A stretch of 64,000 bases of DNA from Chaetoceros tenuissimus (GCA_021927905.1 BLLK01000047.1:1922001-1986000); one strand, 5' to 3'. Positions 32,592 to 44,476 are shown, counted from the first letter of the stretch. Notes: generated by a model from the letters alone, not told the origin. Translations and numbers: made by a program.

Positions 32592-34985
32592 ATGGATGTT
32601 GATCAGAACGATGGAAAGGAAGTGAAAGTGGTGGAAGAAGAATCTGCTCCAAAGAAGCCAGAAACAGATTCTTCAAATGCTGGTGCTACCTCTCCGCCTC
32701 CAACAACTAGTGAGACGTCTTCACTAGCCTCAAGCGACAACAAAAACGACAAGAAAGAAGCAGAAGTGAAAACTGAACAAGAAAAGTATGAAGAATCATC
32801 TGTGCAGGTTAATGCAAGTGAAATTGGGACAGTTCGAGCAAATTCTACGTCACCTATCCCTGCTTCCTCCAACAGCAGTAACATCAAGAGATCAATGAGC
32901 GACCGTAATGTTCTCAACGGACAGGGAATTGATGCACATCCATACGCACGTGGAAGTGTAATCGAAGTTGTTTATAACTTACCATCCAATAAGGACGAAA
33001 ACGATGACGACGATTTAGAAGAAGCATATCTTGCTGAAGAGGATGATGATCTTGAACAAGTAACTATTGACTCTGAAGAAAATACTGAAAAAAAGCAAGC
33101 ATTTGAAGTGAGATTAGCAGATATCATCGATAGAGCACCATCAAAAACACCGAATCATGAAATTCCGTGTTATAGATGGAGATACTATATTCATTACAGA
33201 GATTACAATCGTAGAATGGATGAGTGGATCACAGATCCAACTAGAATTGTCAGCCCTCCAAGTGTTGGTAATGCCAAAGTTAGAGCCATCAAAAAGGAGA
33301 AAATGGAAGAAGAAAAACGAAAAAGGGAGAGAGAACAAGCACAATTATTGGAGAATGCAAGCAAGCGTCGACAAACTAGTGATGATGGCATTGGAAGACC
33401 AGTTAGTCAAAGAGCCAGTAGTAGAAGAGCGAGTGCTGCTATTGCAGCTTCATCTTCTCAATCCGTAACGACCCCTGTCGTACTTTCAAATGATACTTCT
33501 CAAATAGCTGGTCAAAAGGATGGGACTCTTGATGATCGTTTAACAAGAAGTCAGAGAAGAAGAAGGGGTACGACTGGTGATCAACCAGAAGAAAGTCAGA
33601 AAAAGGACTTTGCTCCAAATACTGTTGTGACAACTTTGATTCCAGAAGCTGGTGAGATAATTAAAGACAAAGTGCTGACTGTAGCTGCACAAGAATTGGA
33701 TGAGCACGAAGGTCTTGATGAGGCATCATTACGTGAACACGAAGAAGGTAAGTTTTTTTCTTATTTGCTTTTGTACACGTTCGTTAGTTTTTTACATTAC
33801 ATTTTTTCATACCCATGTTTTCACAGTTACCAAGGTAAAGAATGTCCATGAGGTTGAATTGGGAAAGTACCGAATGGTAAGTGGTCATTGATTTTTAATC
33901 CCCCACTTTAATCATAAATACTTTGCTCAAATCATTGAAAAAGGATACTTGGTATTTTTCACCATTACCCAAAGAGCTTATGAAGGAAAGAAACACCATT
34001 GATATACTATATGTTTGCGAATTTACTCTACAATTTTTCGCAAGAAAGGAAGAGCTTCTTCGACATCAACATAAGGTTCTTCCAACAAAACGGAGGCACC
34101 CTCCTGGAAATGGTATGTTCTAATTTTAATTGGATCGTGGATCTGTAGTTTCATTTGACTTTTTCAACTTTTCTAAAGCTCGCGATTACTTGATATACAG
34201 AAATCTACAGAAACCGCAATCTAAGTATGTTTGAAGTTGATGGCTTTGAAGAACGTATCTACTGTCAAAACCTATGTTATATTGCGAAATTATTTCTTGA
34301 CCACAAGACTCTGTACTTTGACGTCGATCCTTTTCTGTTTTACGTCCTGTGCGAAGTCGACGAGAGAGGATACCATCCTGTAGGTTATTTCAGCAAGGAG
34401 AAATATAGTGATGTTGGTTATAATTTAGCATGCATCTTGACCTTTCCTTGTCACCAAAGAAAAGGATATGGGCGATTCCTTATCGACTTTTCTTACGAGC
34501 TTTCAAAGAAGGAAGAAAAAGTTGGTTCACCTGAAAAGCCAATGAGTGATCTTGGTCAACAAGCATATAAACCATACTGGACTTCAACGATTGTAGATTT
34601 TCTCTTGAATCAATCTGGGCAAAAGCAAATGAGCATTATGGATATAAGTAAAAAGACATCCATCATTGCAGAAGACATCATTTTTACATTGAACGTAAGT
34701 CTGTCAGTTTTTCTTCAGCAAAATACTGTTGTGCCAATTTTTATTCACTCTCTATCACAGATGCTAGGATTGTTGAAATTTATAAATGGAGTATACTTTA
34801 TAACTGCCGAGCGCACAATGTTGGAGAAATTGGCAAAAAAACATCCAGTCAAAGAACCCAAAGTAGACCCATCAAAATTACACTGGACTCCATATTTGAA
34901 TGGCGTGAAAAAAGATAAGTTTAGTATTCATAGCAAAAGGAGCGACTACAAAGTTTTGGGAAACGAAAGAACAGTAACTAGCTAA
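32592..34985 (+). CDS. ESA1: MYST histone acetyltransferase, Esa1/Tip60-like
   Basis: Five exons (32592-33747, 33827-33876, 33944-34112, 34201-34694, 34761-34985) give 697 aa. The N-terminus is acidic/Ser-rich. A chromo-barrel domain lies at about 118-215 (GSVIEVVYNL, WRYYIHYRDYNRRMDEWI). A basic linker leads to the MYST domain: DTWYFSPLP, RHPPGNEIYR, TLYFDVDPFLFY, GYFSKEK, the acetyl-CoA loop QRKGYGRFLI with the catalytic Cys in ACILTFP, SYELSKKE and GSPEKPMSDLG. The C2HC zinc finger is incomplete (CEFT, then KVL instead of KC), a feature also found in yeast Esa1. As a NuA4-type enzyme it would acetylate histone H4 and H2A. Confidence 0.93.
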
Positions 34986-35230
34986 AAGATTCTTCTCATC
35001 ACAACTTCCTGCCTTTTTGAAATCTATCACTATTTCAGTTGTTTTTCTCAGAAATAATTCGAATCCTTCCATGTCTTTCTAAGCCAAATTGAAAGATGGA
35101 GAATACGAAGCTAAATGAAAGAATACAATCCAGAGTTTCGTATAAAAAAAATGCTCCAAAAAAAAAAACAATTTAAAAGTATCGATAGGAGAAGTCAAAC
35201 AATTGCTATACCTAAACCCATGATTGAAAT

Positions 35231-37043
35231 GGAAACTAAAACTATATCTTTATTTTTATTGCTCACATCGTGATGATTATCATAAAATTCACAAAGCAGT
35301 AAAGGATATCCTAGCTAGGAGTACATATAGGAAAGCATTTGCAACAATCTTGGCAATAAACAAACCAAGAAGCAAAATCACTTCAGAAGTTTGAAGCACT
35401 AGATGATCAGCTTTGATCATCTTTCACTTGCATTTTGAATAAGAACCACTCATCCCAACAGCAACCATGGAAATCGTTGCAGGTATCTTGTGATACTATT
35501 CAAATGCTTTTGAATGAAAGGAAAAGAAATTGTTTCTCTTGTCGAGATAGGCGGGACGAAACTGAGACTTAAGAACAGTCTGGACCAGCAGTACAGGCAA
35601 AGCAGCAGTTTGTTTTGATAAGAATATTCTGTGCATTTTGAGTATTGCACCATTCTGTTTGACGATTGTTGGTGTTTTCCATGTTTTTATTCTGACAAAT
35701 CCAGTCACAAGCTGTAATTACAGTTTCACCACCAACTGTACGATTCCATGTGAACCCATCAGTATCATCACATGTAGTTGGTGAAGTAGTTGGGGTCTTG
35801 GTTGGTGCCTTGGTTGGAGTGGTGGTTGGTGCAAATGGAGCAGCAGTTGGGATTGGGGATGGCTTGATACTGGATGTTGGATTGTTAGAAGGAGCTCTAC
35901 TTGGTTCCTTAGATGGTACTTGGGATGGCTGATCAGAAGGCATGCTGGAAGGACTGCGAGAAGGCTCCTTAGATGGTAGGCTAGAAGGCTGATCAGATGG
36001 TTGCATGGATGGAACCATAGATGTCTCGTCAGATGGCAAAGAGGATGGACTGTCGGATGGAACATCAGAAGGCAAAGAGGATGGACTGTCAGATGGTTCC
36101 ATAGACGGAAGCATCGATGGCTCGTCAGAAGGTACCTTGGATGGACTGTCTGATGGCATGTCAGATGGTACCATAGATGGAGCATCGGATGGTGTGCTGG
36201 TTGGTTTCAAGGTTGGGAAAGGGGAAGGCATTGGAGATGGTGGTCTACTTGGAGTAGCAGTTGGGGTAGTTCCAGTTGGTGAAGAAGTTGGTGCCGAGGT
36301 TGGTGCCAAGGTTGGTGCCGAGGTTGGCGCTGGAGTGGTTACTGGAGATGCGCATACACCGCAAGTCTCTGCACATGCAGTTAGCTGCTGGTCTGCAACA
36401 CAGTAAGTGTCTTTTCTTTTGTCGTTGGTGGCTTGTTTCTTACTCTTGGTAAGCCAAGCGCAATTGTACGTTTTACTACTGTTGATACCTTTGAAGGTGT
36501 GGCCTGCAGCATCAGAACATGAATCTGCATTTGAAAAAAGAGTGGAACAAGTCGCTGGGCACTTTGCAAAAATCTCTGCATTTGCAGCTGAAGATGAACC
36601 ACAGAATTTATTGATTCTCTTTGTGGATTCTGCTACCCATGCACACATGTTAGTTTCTACCATACCATTTGGCCTAGTGAAACTGAATACTTGATCTACA
36701 GCAGCGTTGGATGCTGGAAGTGCAGCAAGTGCAACAATGAGTGCTTTTGAATATGAAACCATTTTTTCTATCTGAATTGAAGCTTTCGTTTTCTTCGAAA
36801 TGTAGATTTATGAGAGAGGAGGTTGTCGAATTGGCAGGTATTTCATGAGATATTTGGAATGATTTCCGTTGTGATGAAGGAGACAGCCGTTCGTGGCCGT
36901 TGTGGACTAAACGGCTCATAATTACGAAATATTTAAAGGGAATGATGGCTAAAAGAAATACTTTTAGTCCGTTGGTTGTCCCAGATGGCTAAATTATCTG
37001 ATTTTTTGAATTCTTAGAAGAAGGGGGTGAAGAGGGGGAAGAA
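35231..37043 (-). repeat. copy A of a 1.8-kb inverted duplication
   Basis: This block is almost identical, in opposite orientation, to 46324-48139. Identity covers about 280 nt upstream of the start codon, the whole PS-repeat gene and about 335 nt downstream, and stops abruptly at both ends (near gggggaagaa on one side and gttttagtttcc on the other). The copies differ by scattered substitutions. No terminal repeats or target duplications are obvious, so this looks like a segmental duplication rather than a transposon. Confidence 0.88.
35569..36762 (-). CDS. secreted PS-repeat protein with Cys-rich ends (copy A)
   Basis: 397 aa, single exon. Signal peptide about residues 1-20 (ALIVALAALPASNA). 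Two Cys modules follow (CAWVAES...CPATC and CAWLTKS...CAETCGVC), whose C..W and CxxTCxxC spacing recalls small ShK-like domains common in diatom secreted proteins. The centre (about 145-320) is a Pro/Ser/Thr stalk with a strict four-residue period (PSDxPSxxPS), probably heavily glycosylated. A further Cys module (CDWICQNK...CCFACTAGPDC) ends the protein. It is likely extracellular or a wall component. About 94% identical to copy B by eye. Confidence 0.87.
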   Translation of the reverse strand: MVSYSKALIVALAALPASNAAVDQVFSFTRPNGMVETNMCAWVAESTKRINKFCGSSSAANAEIFAKCPATCSTLFSNADSCSDAAGHTFKGINSSKTYNCAWLTKSKKQATNDKRKDTYCVADQQLTACAETCGVCASPVTTPAPTSAPTLAPTSAPTSSPTGTTPTATPSRPPSPMPSPFPTLKPTSTPSDAPSMVPSDMPSDSPSKVPSDEPSMLPSMEPSDSPSSLPSDVPSDSPSSLPSDETSMVPSMQPSDQPSSLPSKEPSRSPSSMPSDQPSQVPSKEPSRAPSNNPTSSIKPSPIPTAAPFAPTTTPTKAPTKTPTTSPTTCDDTDGFTWNRTVGGETVITACDWICQNKNMENTNNRQTEWCNTQNAQNILIKTNCCFACTAGPDCS

Positions 37044-37224
37044 GAATCTATCTATTATTTCATTCATAATCAGCTAGGCAGTATTTATTTATTCAGCTAT
37101 AACGAAGGTCGAAGAAGCTCACAGAAACCGCTTCCTTTTCCACCTGAAAAAAAGATCAACAAATCATTTCAGATCTAAACTGAATACGTTTTTGGTAACA
37201 AAGACCACAGAAATACAGGAGAAA

Positions 37225-40200
37225 ATGTTTGCACCTGCACCTATCTCCATTGCCCCAAGCAATGTCTCTTCTGCCACTGGACTTTTGTCCATGCTTACAG
37301 AGTCGTCACCATCTCTTCGAAAAGCAGCACTTGTACGTCTCTTTAATGTAGTCGACACACAATGGCATGAAGTCGCCCAGTCTCTTCCTGACCTCGAAGC
37401 GCTAGCTGAAGATGTAGAAGAAGATATCGAAGTAAGGCAATTGGCTGCTACAGTTGCAAGTCGTGTTTTCTTTTATCTCGAAGAACCAGAACAAGCTTTG
37501 CGACTCGCACTTGAGAGTGGGGAGGGCGTGTTTGACGAATCCAACAAGAAGAGCAAAGCCTATGTCGAGTGTCTTGTAGGCGCAGCTGTAGACACATATA
37601 TCGCTATTAAGCAAAAGTCTAACGACGGGGATGAGAAAAGTGAAGACGATGCTGCGCTCCCTATCGATAAACTACAGACAATTGTACAAATCATGTTTGA
37701 TCGTTGTTATTCCGAACAGAAATTTGAACATGCACTTGGTATTGCTCTTGAGGCGAGGGAAGAAGCAAAAGTGATGGAAATATTTGAGAAATGTGGAGAG
37801 CAAGGAGATGCTTCGAAACTGAATTCATTACTTCAGTATGCTTTTCATGCGGCTACTACTCTTGTTGCATCAAAAGTTTTCAGATTCCAGGTTGTGCAAA
37901 TTATTGCTCAGCATTTGACTCAAATGATGGAGGATAATAATATACCTAACGCAATACAAAAATCATGTGCTTTCAGCCTTGCAAATGCCCACCAGGTGTT
38001 ACGAACTTCTAAACCAGTGGCAAACATTATTTCAAAGCTATTAAATGGAACTGATGATGATGCACTCTTGGGTTTACAATTATGCTTTGACTTGGTCGAG
38101 AGTGGAGATCAGACTTTTGTCAATAGTGTTTCTTCTGATTTAAAATCGGAAACTGATAGCGAAGCAAGCTCTGATAACTTTGAAAAGGCATTGAAGGTCT
38201 TGGTTGGTGGATTTTCTTCGGAACTAGCCATTGCTTTCTTGCATAAAAGTTCCGATTCCGACCCTCTCATCATGGAAAATCTTAAATCTGCTCTCGAGCA
38301 GCGTGGATCTGGTAGAAATTCTGTTCTCCACAACTGTGCTGTAATGGCACACTCTTTTTTGAATGCAGGAACTACCAATGATGCTTTTTTGAGAGATAAC
38401 CTTGAGTGGATGAAGAAGGCCTCCAACTGGTAAGTTGTTGTGTGTGTTTTTTCAGAGCTAGTACCTCATCTTGCACCATTTTGGGTTTTGTATTATTACG
38501 GAGGAAATCACTGACATGCTCATTCTCTTTGTATAATAGGGCTAAATTTTCTGCCACTGGTTCTCTCGGAGTTCTTCATGCGGGACACATCACGGAGGCT
38601 ATGACACTACTCGAGCCATATCTGCCTGCAGACCCAGAGGGTGAAAATGCAGTAGTAACTTCAGAAGGAGGTTATGCAGAAGGAGGCTCTCTGTATGCAC
38701 TTGGTCTTATTCATGGATCTCATGCTGGTTCGTCTGCGGAAAAAAGAAGTGAAACTAATGACTTCTTGATGAAACACCTTCGTAACTCTCATGCGAATGA
38801 ACCGATCAGTCATGGAGCTGCTCTTGGAGTAGGGCTGACTGCACTTGGAACAAACAAGTTGGATGTTGTCAATGAATTAAAAGATCTTATCTACACTGAC
38901 TCAGCTGTTTCTGGGGAAGCCGCTGGAATTGCGATTGGCCTTGTGCTTGTTGGAAGCGGAGCAGGAAATGTTCGTAACAATCTGGATCCAAACGAAGCTG
39001 AAGAAATCAATGAAGTAATTTCTGAACTCAAGACATATGCAAAAGAGACACAGCATGAGAAGATTATTAGAGGTATTGTCATGGGTATGGCACTCATCAA
39101 CTATGGACAAGAAGAAAATGCTGACTACGCTATCGATGAAATGAGAGGTGATCGAGATCCATTGATGAGATATGGCGCACAGTATGCACTCGCCCTTGCC
39201 TATTGTGGAACTGGATCCAATAAAGCAGTGCGTCTTCTTCTTCACACTGCTGTAAGCGATGTAAGTGATGATGTTCGTATGGCAGCAGTGATTGGACTTG
39301 CATTCGTACTGTATAAGACACCAAAACGTGTTCCAGAGTTAGTGAAACTTTTGCTCGAAAGTTTCAACCCACATGTACGTTATGCAAGTTGTATGGCTGT
39401 AGGAATTGCCATGGCAGGAAGTGGAGATGCGGAGAGTGTTGCTTTATTGGAGCCGATGTTGAAAGATATGACCGACTTTGTTCGTCAAGGGGCATTGCTT
39501 GGAACTTCACTCATCTATATGCAACAAAGCGATCAATGTAATGACAGGAAGATCAAAAGTTTCAGAGAAAAGATTTCGTCAATCGTTAGTGACAAGCACC
39601 AAACTACTCTTACAAAGATGGGTGCCATCATGGCTACTGGAATTTTGGATGCTGGTGGAAGAAACTGCTCATTTGATCTTGGTTCCAAGAATGGTTTCAC
39701 CAAAATGACCAGTGCGGTTGGAGCAGCTTTGTGGCTACAGCATTGGTACTGGTTCCCAATGATGCATATGTTTAGTCTTGCCATCACTCCTACGTTTACC
39801 ATTGGTTTAAATAAAGACTTCAAGTATCCAAAAAGCTTTGAAATCAAGTGCAATTCGAAACCAAGCTTGTTCGCATACCCAAAACGCTTAGAGGAGAAGA
39901 AGGAGGAAAAGAAGAAGCGAGTTGAGACTGTTACTCTTTCAACAACAGCAAAAGAAAAAGCAAGACTTGCAAGAAAGAAGGCAAAAGAGGATGGTGATGA
40001 AGTCATGGAGGAAGAGACACCTGAAGTAAAGGAAGAGGTCAAGGATGAGCCAATGGATGAAAGTAAAGAAGAGGCAACTGAAGAGAAGAAACAAAAGAAA
40101 AAGCGCGAGCCGGAGCCTTTAAGTTATCGTCTAAGTAATCCATGTAGGATCACCAAGGCGCAGGCGGAATACTGTGAATTTGATTTAGAACAAAGATATC

Positions 40201-40403
40201 GTCCTGTTCGCACGGAAGAGAAGCCGTATGGAGTCATTCTTGTCACCGACTCAACACCTGGCGAGGACGAGGATCTTGGAGTAGTAAAACCACCTTCAAT
40301 TGAATCTGAGGATGAAGCAGATCCACCAGAGCCATTTGAGTGGACTCCTCCTGAAGAGACTACTACAGCGAAGGAAGAAGAACCACAAGCAAGTGCGGAG
40401 TAG
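37225..40403 (+). CDS. RPN2: 26S proteasome regulatory subunit Rpn2/PSMD1
   Basis: Rpn2 is a large scaffold of the proteasome base that binds Rpn13 and the ATPase ring. Exons 37225-38429 and 38540-40403 join across a 110-nt intron (N-W|AKFSATGSLGVLH), giving 1022 aa. The first ATG is at 37225. Upstream in-frame sequence lacks ATG. The centre is a run of PC repeats (GYAEGGSLYALGLIH, HGAALGVGLTALGT, MRYGAQYALALAYCG, VRYASCMAVGIAMAG). A Lys/Glu-rich insert (about 850-920) and an acidic Pro-rich C-terminus complete it; in other species the extreme C-terminus docks Rpn13. Slightly longer than yeast Rpn2. Confidence 0.95.
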
Positions 40404-40417
40404 ACCAATAGTTTTGC

Positions 40418-40571
40418 ATATAATGAAATCAAGATAATGACATTATTACACTACTCCCTACGTATTAATGATGTTACGGAAGAGGCTGGTGCAGCACAGG
40501 AAGACGAATTATAGCCAAGTTCCGAGTACACCAAAAGTCTCCCATGTATATAATGAAATCAAGATAATGAC
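40418..40571. repeat. direct repeat between the convergent Rpn2 and NAA40 3' ends
   Basis: The 24-nt string atataatgaaatcaagataa plus tgac occurs at 40418-40441 and 40548-40571, exactly 130 nt apart. Related bases follow (ttattacactactc, ttattagactagtc). The second copy runs into the last codons of NAA40 on the minus strand. It looks like a tandem duplication of a 3' end, possibly supplying a spare transcript end for both genes. Confidence 0.6.
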
Positions 40572-40580
40572 TTTATTAGA

Positions 40581-41282
40581 CTAGTCTCTGTGTATGATCT
40601 TGCTTAGAATTTCATAGTCAGCCTCTTCCCCAAATTCACTTGGACTACTTTCATCAATGACATAGTTGAGCTTCTTATAGAATGCCATAGCTTCTTTGTT
40701 AGTCTTGAAAACTGTCAACATTACTTTTCTCATACCATACTCCATAGCTATCATTTCCAAAATATCCATCATTCTCTTTCCTAATCCATTTCGTTGCACC
40801 AATGCGTTTATTTGTATTTCATACAAATATAAAACTTCGGCAGTGGGCTTATCATCGTCATCTTCTTCAAATCTAAAATGCGCAAATGCAAGCAACTTCT
40901 TTACGCTCTCCTCTTGCGAGGACACTGTTAGATAACGTGCCTTTTCATGAATCAACTCTTCCTTCTTCTCTTTCATATTTAAACCCCAAGAGGACTTTTT
41001 GTACATTTCTCCCATATTGTTTTCAAATAAATCCAAGCAAGCGTCCAATGTTGTGTCATCATCTTTGATACTAGACTGAAATGCAATAGTTGTATTGACT
41101 TCTACAGCAGGTACATCACTTGAAGAGTGTTCTAGAGGAGAATAAAGTTTAAGCTTTGGTGTCGTCAAATTAGGATCTATTGTCGGTGTTGCTTCATTTG
41201 CAGCGATGAGATTCTTTCGGATTCGGTTTGCTCTTAGAGTGGCCTCTTTTCGAAGTTGCTTCTTGGTCTTCTTCGCACTCAT
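40581..41282 (-). CDS. NAA40: histone N-alpha-acetyltransferase NAA40 (NatD)
   Basis: A GNAT-fold enzyme that acetylates the N-terminal Ser of histones H4 and H2A. 233 aa, single exon, ATG start. Family signatures are strong: ENMGEMYKKSSWGLNMKEK, AHFRFE, VLYLYEIQI, the acetyl-CoA loop QRNGLGKRMM, KVMLTVFKTN and the C-terminal DESSPS...YEILSK. The N-terminal about 65 residues are basic and variable, as in other NAA40 proteins, and may aid nuclear import. It converges with Rpn2. Confidence 0.93.
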   Translation of the reverse strand: MSAKKTKKQLRKEATLRANRIRKNLIAANEATPTIDPNLTTPKLKLYSPLEHSSSDVPAVEVNTTIAFQSSIKDDDTTLDACLDLFENNMGEMYKKSSWGLNMKEKKEELIHEKARYLTVSSQEESVKKLLAFAHFRFEEDDDDKPTAEVLYLYEIQINALVQRNGLGKRMMDILEMIAMEYGMRKVMLTVFKTNKEAMAFYKKLNYVIDESSPSEFGEEADYEILSKIIHRD

Positions 41283-41642
41283 GGGTGACTATGTTCAAAG
41301 TACAAAAAGTGTCACAGTTTTTAAAATGTTAGCAAAAATGAAGTTTCATGTAGTAGTACTAGCCTAATGCGCTCTCTTCCTTCAACATGAAACATTGTTA
41401 AAATTTTACTCCTCATATTATCGTCATTGTGTATCTAGTCGTGTTTTCGCTAGATCTATTCATTTTTCTCAACGGAAGTTGGAAATACGAAACAAACACG
41501 ACAAAATGGAAACGAAAGACATGAAACTGAAGAGGGGAATACTCGTCTATCGTCTATCATACTTCCTATTGTTTGTCTCTCTTCACAATACTCGTACAAG
41601 GAAAGCAGTAACGTTATTCACCCTTATCTGAATCTAAAGAGC
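41283..41642. promoter_or_regulatory. divergent promoter region, NAA40 and IQ protein
   Basis: A 360-nt spacer between divergent starts. A plus-strand frame over most of it starts without ATG and has no family features. No motif is singled out. Confidence 0.3.
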
Positions 41643-42410
41643 ATGGGACTATTTCGCAAGTCCAAGAAATCGACTTCACAAGTCAGCACACCAGCTGAAG
41701 AACAGGCGGTTCACATGCCATCTTCGAAGCCATCTCAAGTAGATTCTCTCCCTACAGATGACGATATTTACGATCCTATTCCAACATCAAAACAAGGCAA
41801 GGCAATTGTAACATCCCAGGGCTCGTTTAAGCCTTCAGAAGTATTCGACAAAGGCTTGCATGGAAAACAAAATACTGGATATAAATATACAAGACCGACA
41901 GCTGTACCGACAGCAAAAGAATCAGCTTTTTCTGGTCCAGTACGGTATGACTGGGTTGATGTCGAATCTTCGGCGGCAGTAAAGATTCAATCCATCTTTC
42001 GTAGAAATCAAGCGCTGGATAGACTCGAGAAGGAAGGCAAAACTACAGCTAGTATGAGAAATAAAGTTCGTAAGCGTCAAGCGGGTACGAGAGGCAAGGC
42101 ATCTGAGGATACACCAACCTTTTTGAGATTTTGTGGGCTTGGAATGATATTTTCTGATGCTACTGGTGAAGACAACCTCGTACTGAATGACGACGACGCT
42201 ATGAATAATGATGAGCTCGTTGGATTGTCCAAAAAGAAGATGCAAACTATGGAAGAAAAAGAGAAGAAGGCTCGAAAGTTCCGAATGAGAAAAAAGAGTT
42301 CAGATCAGATTGAGGAGGCGATTGAAGTAGTTGATAATATAGAGTTGGAAGAGGAGAAAGAGGCACCTGTCAAGAGCAAAAAGGGCTTTTTCCGAAAGTC
42401 TAAAAAGTAA
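41643..42410 (+). CDS. hypothetical basic protein with an IQ motif
   Basis: 255 aa, single exon. The two ends carry nearly the same basic motif: GLFRKSKKS right after Met1 and GFFRKSKK at the C-terminus. A single IQ-like motif (VKIQSIFRRNQALDRLEKEG) sits near residue 113, suggesting binding of calmodulin or a related EF-hand protein. The rest is polar and charged, with a Lys/Glu helix near residues 195-245. Gly2 could allow N-myristoylation, although the following residues are not ideal. Function unknown. Confidence 0.78.
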   Translation: MGLFRKSKKSTSQVSTPAEEQAVHMPSSKPSQVDSLPTDDDIYDPIPTSKQGKAIVTSQGSFKPSEVFDKGLHGKQNTGYKYTRPTAVPTAKESAFSGPVRYDWVDVESSAAVKIQSIFRRNQALDRLEKEGKTTASMRNKVRKRQAGTRGKASEDTPTFLRFCGLGMIFSDATGEDNLVLNDDDAMNNDELVGLSKKKMQTMEEKEKKARKFRMRKKSSDQIEEAIEVVDNIELEEEKEAPVKSKKGFFRKSKK

Positions 42411-42838
42411 GAAGGCAGAACAAGAAATGAAAATGAAAGTGAATGTATGCAATATGTGTACTGGGGGATGTGAAAGTTGAAACTGTAAATATATAACATA
42501 CTCATCAACATGGTTATAATCAATATTCATAGAAAGTATCAGGCACTCGTAGTAGTGCAAACACATGGAAATGTACATATGAATTAATTTGTTTGAAAGT
42601 GATACAATGACGAGCAATCGAATCCCATATTAATTATTTAGCTATATAGCCGGTTTGTGAAGACATCTATTGCCATTTAAAGAAAACAGTTACAACATCG
42701 GAACCCTTCCAGCCATCAACTTTAGAGAAGAACAACAGCATCGGAAGAACAAAACGAATTTCACGTAGATTGATCACAATCTTCTTGATATCGGGAAGAA
42801 GTTAGTATATTCAACAACCATAAATTTGAAATTGTAAC
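42411..42838. other. intergenic, no gene seen
   Basis: Spacer between the IQ protein and dihydrolipoamide dehydrogenase, both plus strand. Minus-strand frames here are the complement of the IQ gene tail and 3' region. No RNA gene is recognised. Confidence 0.4.
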
Positions 42839-44476
42839 ATGCTTAGAGCATTGAACACTGTCACACGCAACCGCAATACCCTCGGGTTGGCGAGATCTTT
42901 TTCCTCAACCAAAGCAGTAGGCAATGACTACGATGTCGTTGTTGTAGGTAAGATACACATGAAAAGATTCCATATCCAATCCTAAAGTCATACATATTAC
43001 TCATTGTGCTATTTCAGGTGGAGGTCCAGGAGGATACGTTGCAGCTATCAAAGCTGGTCAACTAGGACTGAAAACTGCATGTGTTGAAATGCGCGGAACA
43101 CTTGGAGGAACTTGCCTCAACGTAGGATGTATCCCATCGAAAGCACTCCTAACGTCTTCTCATCATTACCACGACGCAAAGCACCATTTTGAAGAACATG
43201 GAATCAAAATCAACGGAGAAGTCACCATGGATGTTGATAAGATGCTTGAATCCAAAGCCAAGACTGTACAAGGGTTGACTGGAGGTATTGAGCATTTGCT
43301 CAAGAAGCACAAAGTTGATTACTTCAAGGGAAAAGGTGCACTCGGTGGGACCAATACTGTCAACGTTACCTTGAATGACGGAGGAAGTGAATCTATTTCT
43401 ACCAAAAATATTGTTATCGCAACTGGGTCAGAAGTAACTCCCCTTCCTCCAGTTCCTGTCGATAATGCTGTTGGAAAGATTGTTGATTCTACTGGTGCTT
43501 TGGATATTAGTAAGGTTCCTGAAAACATGGCTGTTATTGGAGGAGGTGTTATTGGACTTGAAATGGGATCTGTTTGGTCTAGACTTGGAGCTAATGTTGA
43601 AGGTAAGTTTTTGAATGTTGCATATCGTGTACCTTTTAACAACGTCTCTGACATTGTTACTTGTATCAAATATTAGTAATTGAATTTATGGATCGTCTGT
43701 GCCCTGCAATGGATAAAGAGCTCACTAAGAAATTCCAACAAACATTGAAGAAGCAAGGCTTCAAATTTTCAATGAAAACTAAGGTGATGAAGAGTGAGGT
43801 TTCAGATGATGGAGTACTTCTTACCACTGAAGCAGCAGCAGGAGGGAAAGAAGAAACAAAGAAGTATGACATTGTACTCGTTGCAACCGGTCGTAGACCA
43901 TACACTGACGGACTTGGACTTGAAGAATTAGGAATTCAAAAGGATCAACTCGGAAGAATTGAAGTAGATGATCATTTTAGAACTACTGTTCCAAATATTT
44001 TTGCGATTGGTGATTGTATTGATGGACCTATGCTTGCACACAAAGCTGAAGAAGAGGGGATTGCTGCAGTTGAAATAATTGCAGGATATGCTGGACATGT
44101 AAACTACGACGCTATTCCAGGTGTTATTTACACTTATCCAGAAGTTGCAGCTGTTGGAAAGACTGAGGAAGAATTGAAAGAGTCTGGAATTAAGTATGCA
44201 AAGGGGTCTTTCCCATTCCAGGCAAACTCTCGTGCTCGTGCAAATGGTAGTCATGATGGATTTGTAAAGATCTTGACCGACGCTGAAACTGATAAGATTT
44301 TGGGAGTTCACATTATTGGACCAAATGCAGGAGAAATGATTGCAGAGGGAGTTTTGGGTATGGAATATGGTGCAAGTGCTGAAGATATTGCACGTACATG
44401 CCATGCGCATCCAACTCTTAGTGAGGCATTCAAGGAGGCATGTATGGATGCTTACGATAAGCCAATCCACTTCTAA
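42839..44476 (+). CDS. DLD: dihydrolipoamide dehydrogenase (E3), mitochondrial
   Basis: The FAD enzyme that reoxidises lipoamide in the pyruvate, 2-oxoglutarate and branched-chain dehydrogenases and in glycine cleavage. Exons 42839-42947, 43018-43602 and 43677-44476 give 497 aa. The first about 25 residues ([20 protein letters not shown]) form a basic amphipathic mitochondrial presequence. The FAD loop VVVGGGPGGY spans the first intron. The redox disulfide is in [16 protein letters not shown]. The NAD loop is [13 protein letters not shown], the second FAD motif is [21 protein letters not shown], and the catalytic His-Glu is in [13 protein letters not shown]. Length is normal. Confidence 0.96.

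Noticed and set aside
35880-36230. CRISPR-like regular repeats
   Set aside because: The repeats are the in-frame four-residue period of a eukaryotic PS-rich protein, with no constant spacer or cas genes.
36005-36406. Long antisense frame (DGxxDG repeats) opposite PS-repeat copy A, and its counterpart at 46867-47364
   Set aside because: It is the complement of a 12-nt-period Pro/Ser coding repeat, which keeps antisense frames open by composition. It has no promoter or family features.
39533-40042. 169-aa minus-strand frame opposite Rpn2
   Set aside because: It overlaps well-supported Rpn2 coding sequence and shows only Ser/Phe bias from the complement of Lys/Glu codons.
42300-42617. Minus-strand frames over the end of the IQ protein
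   Set aside because: They are complements of Lys-rich coding and 3' sequence, with no family features.
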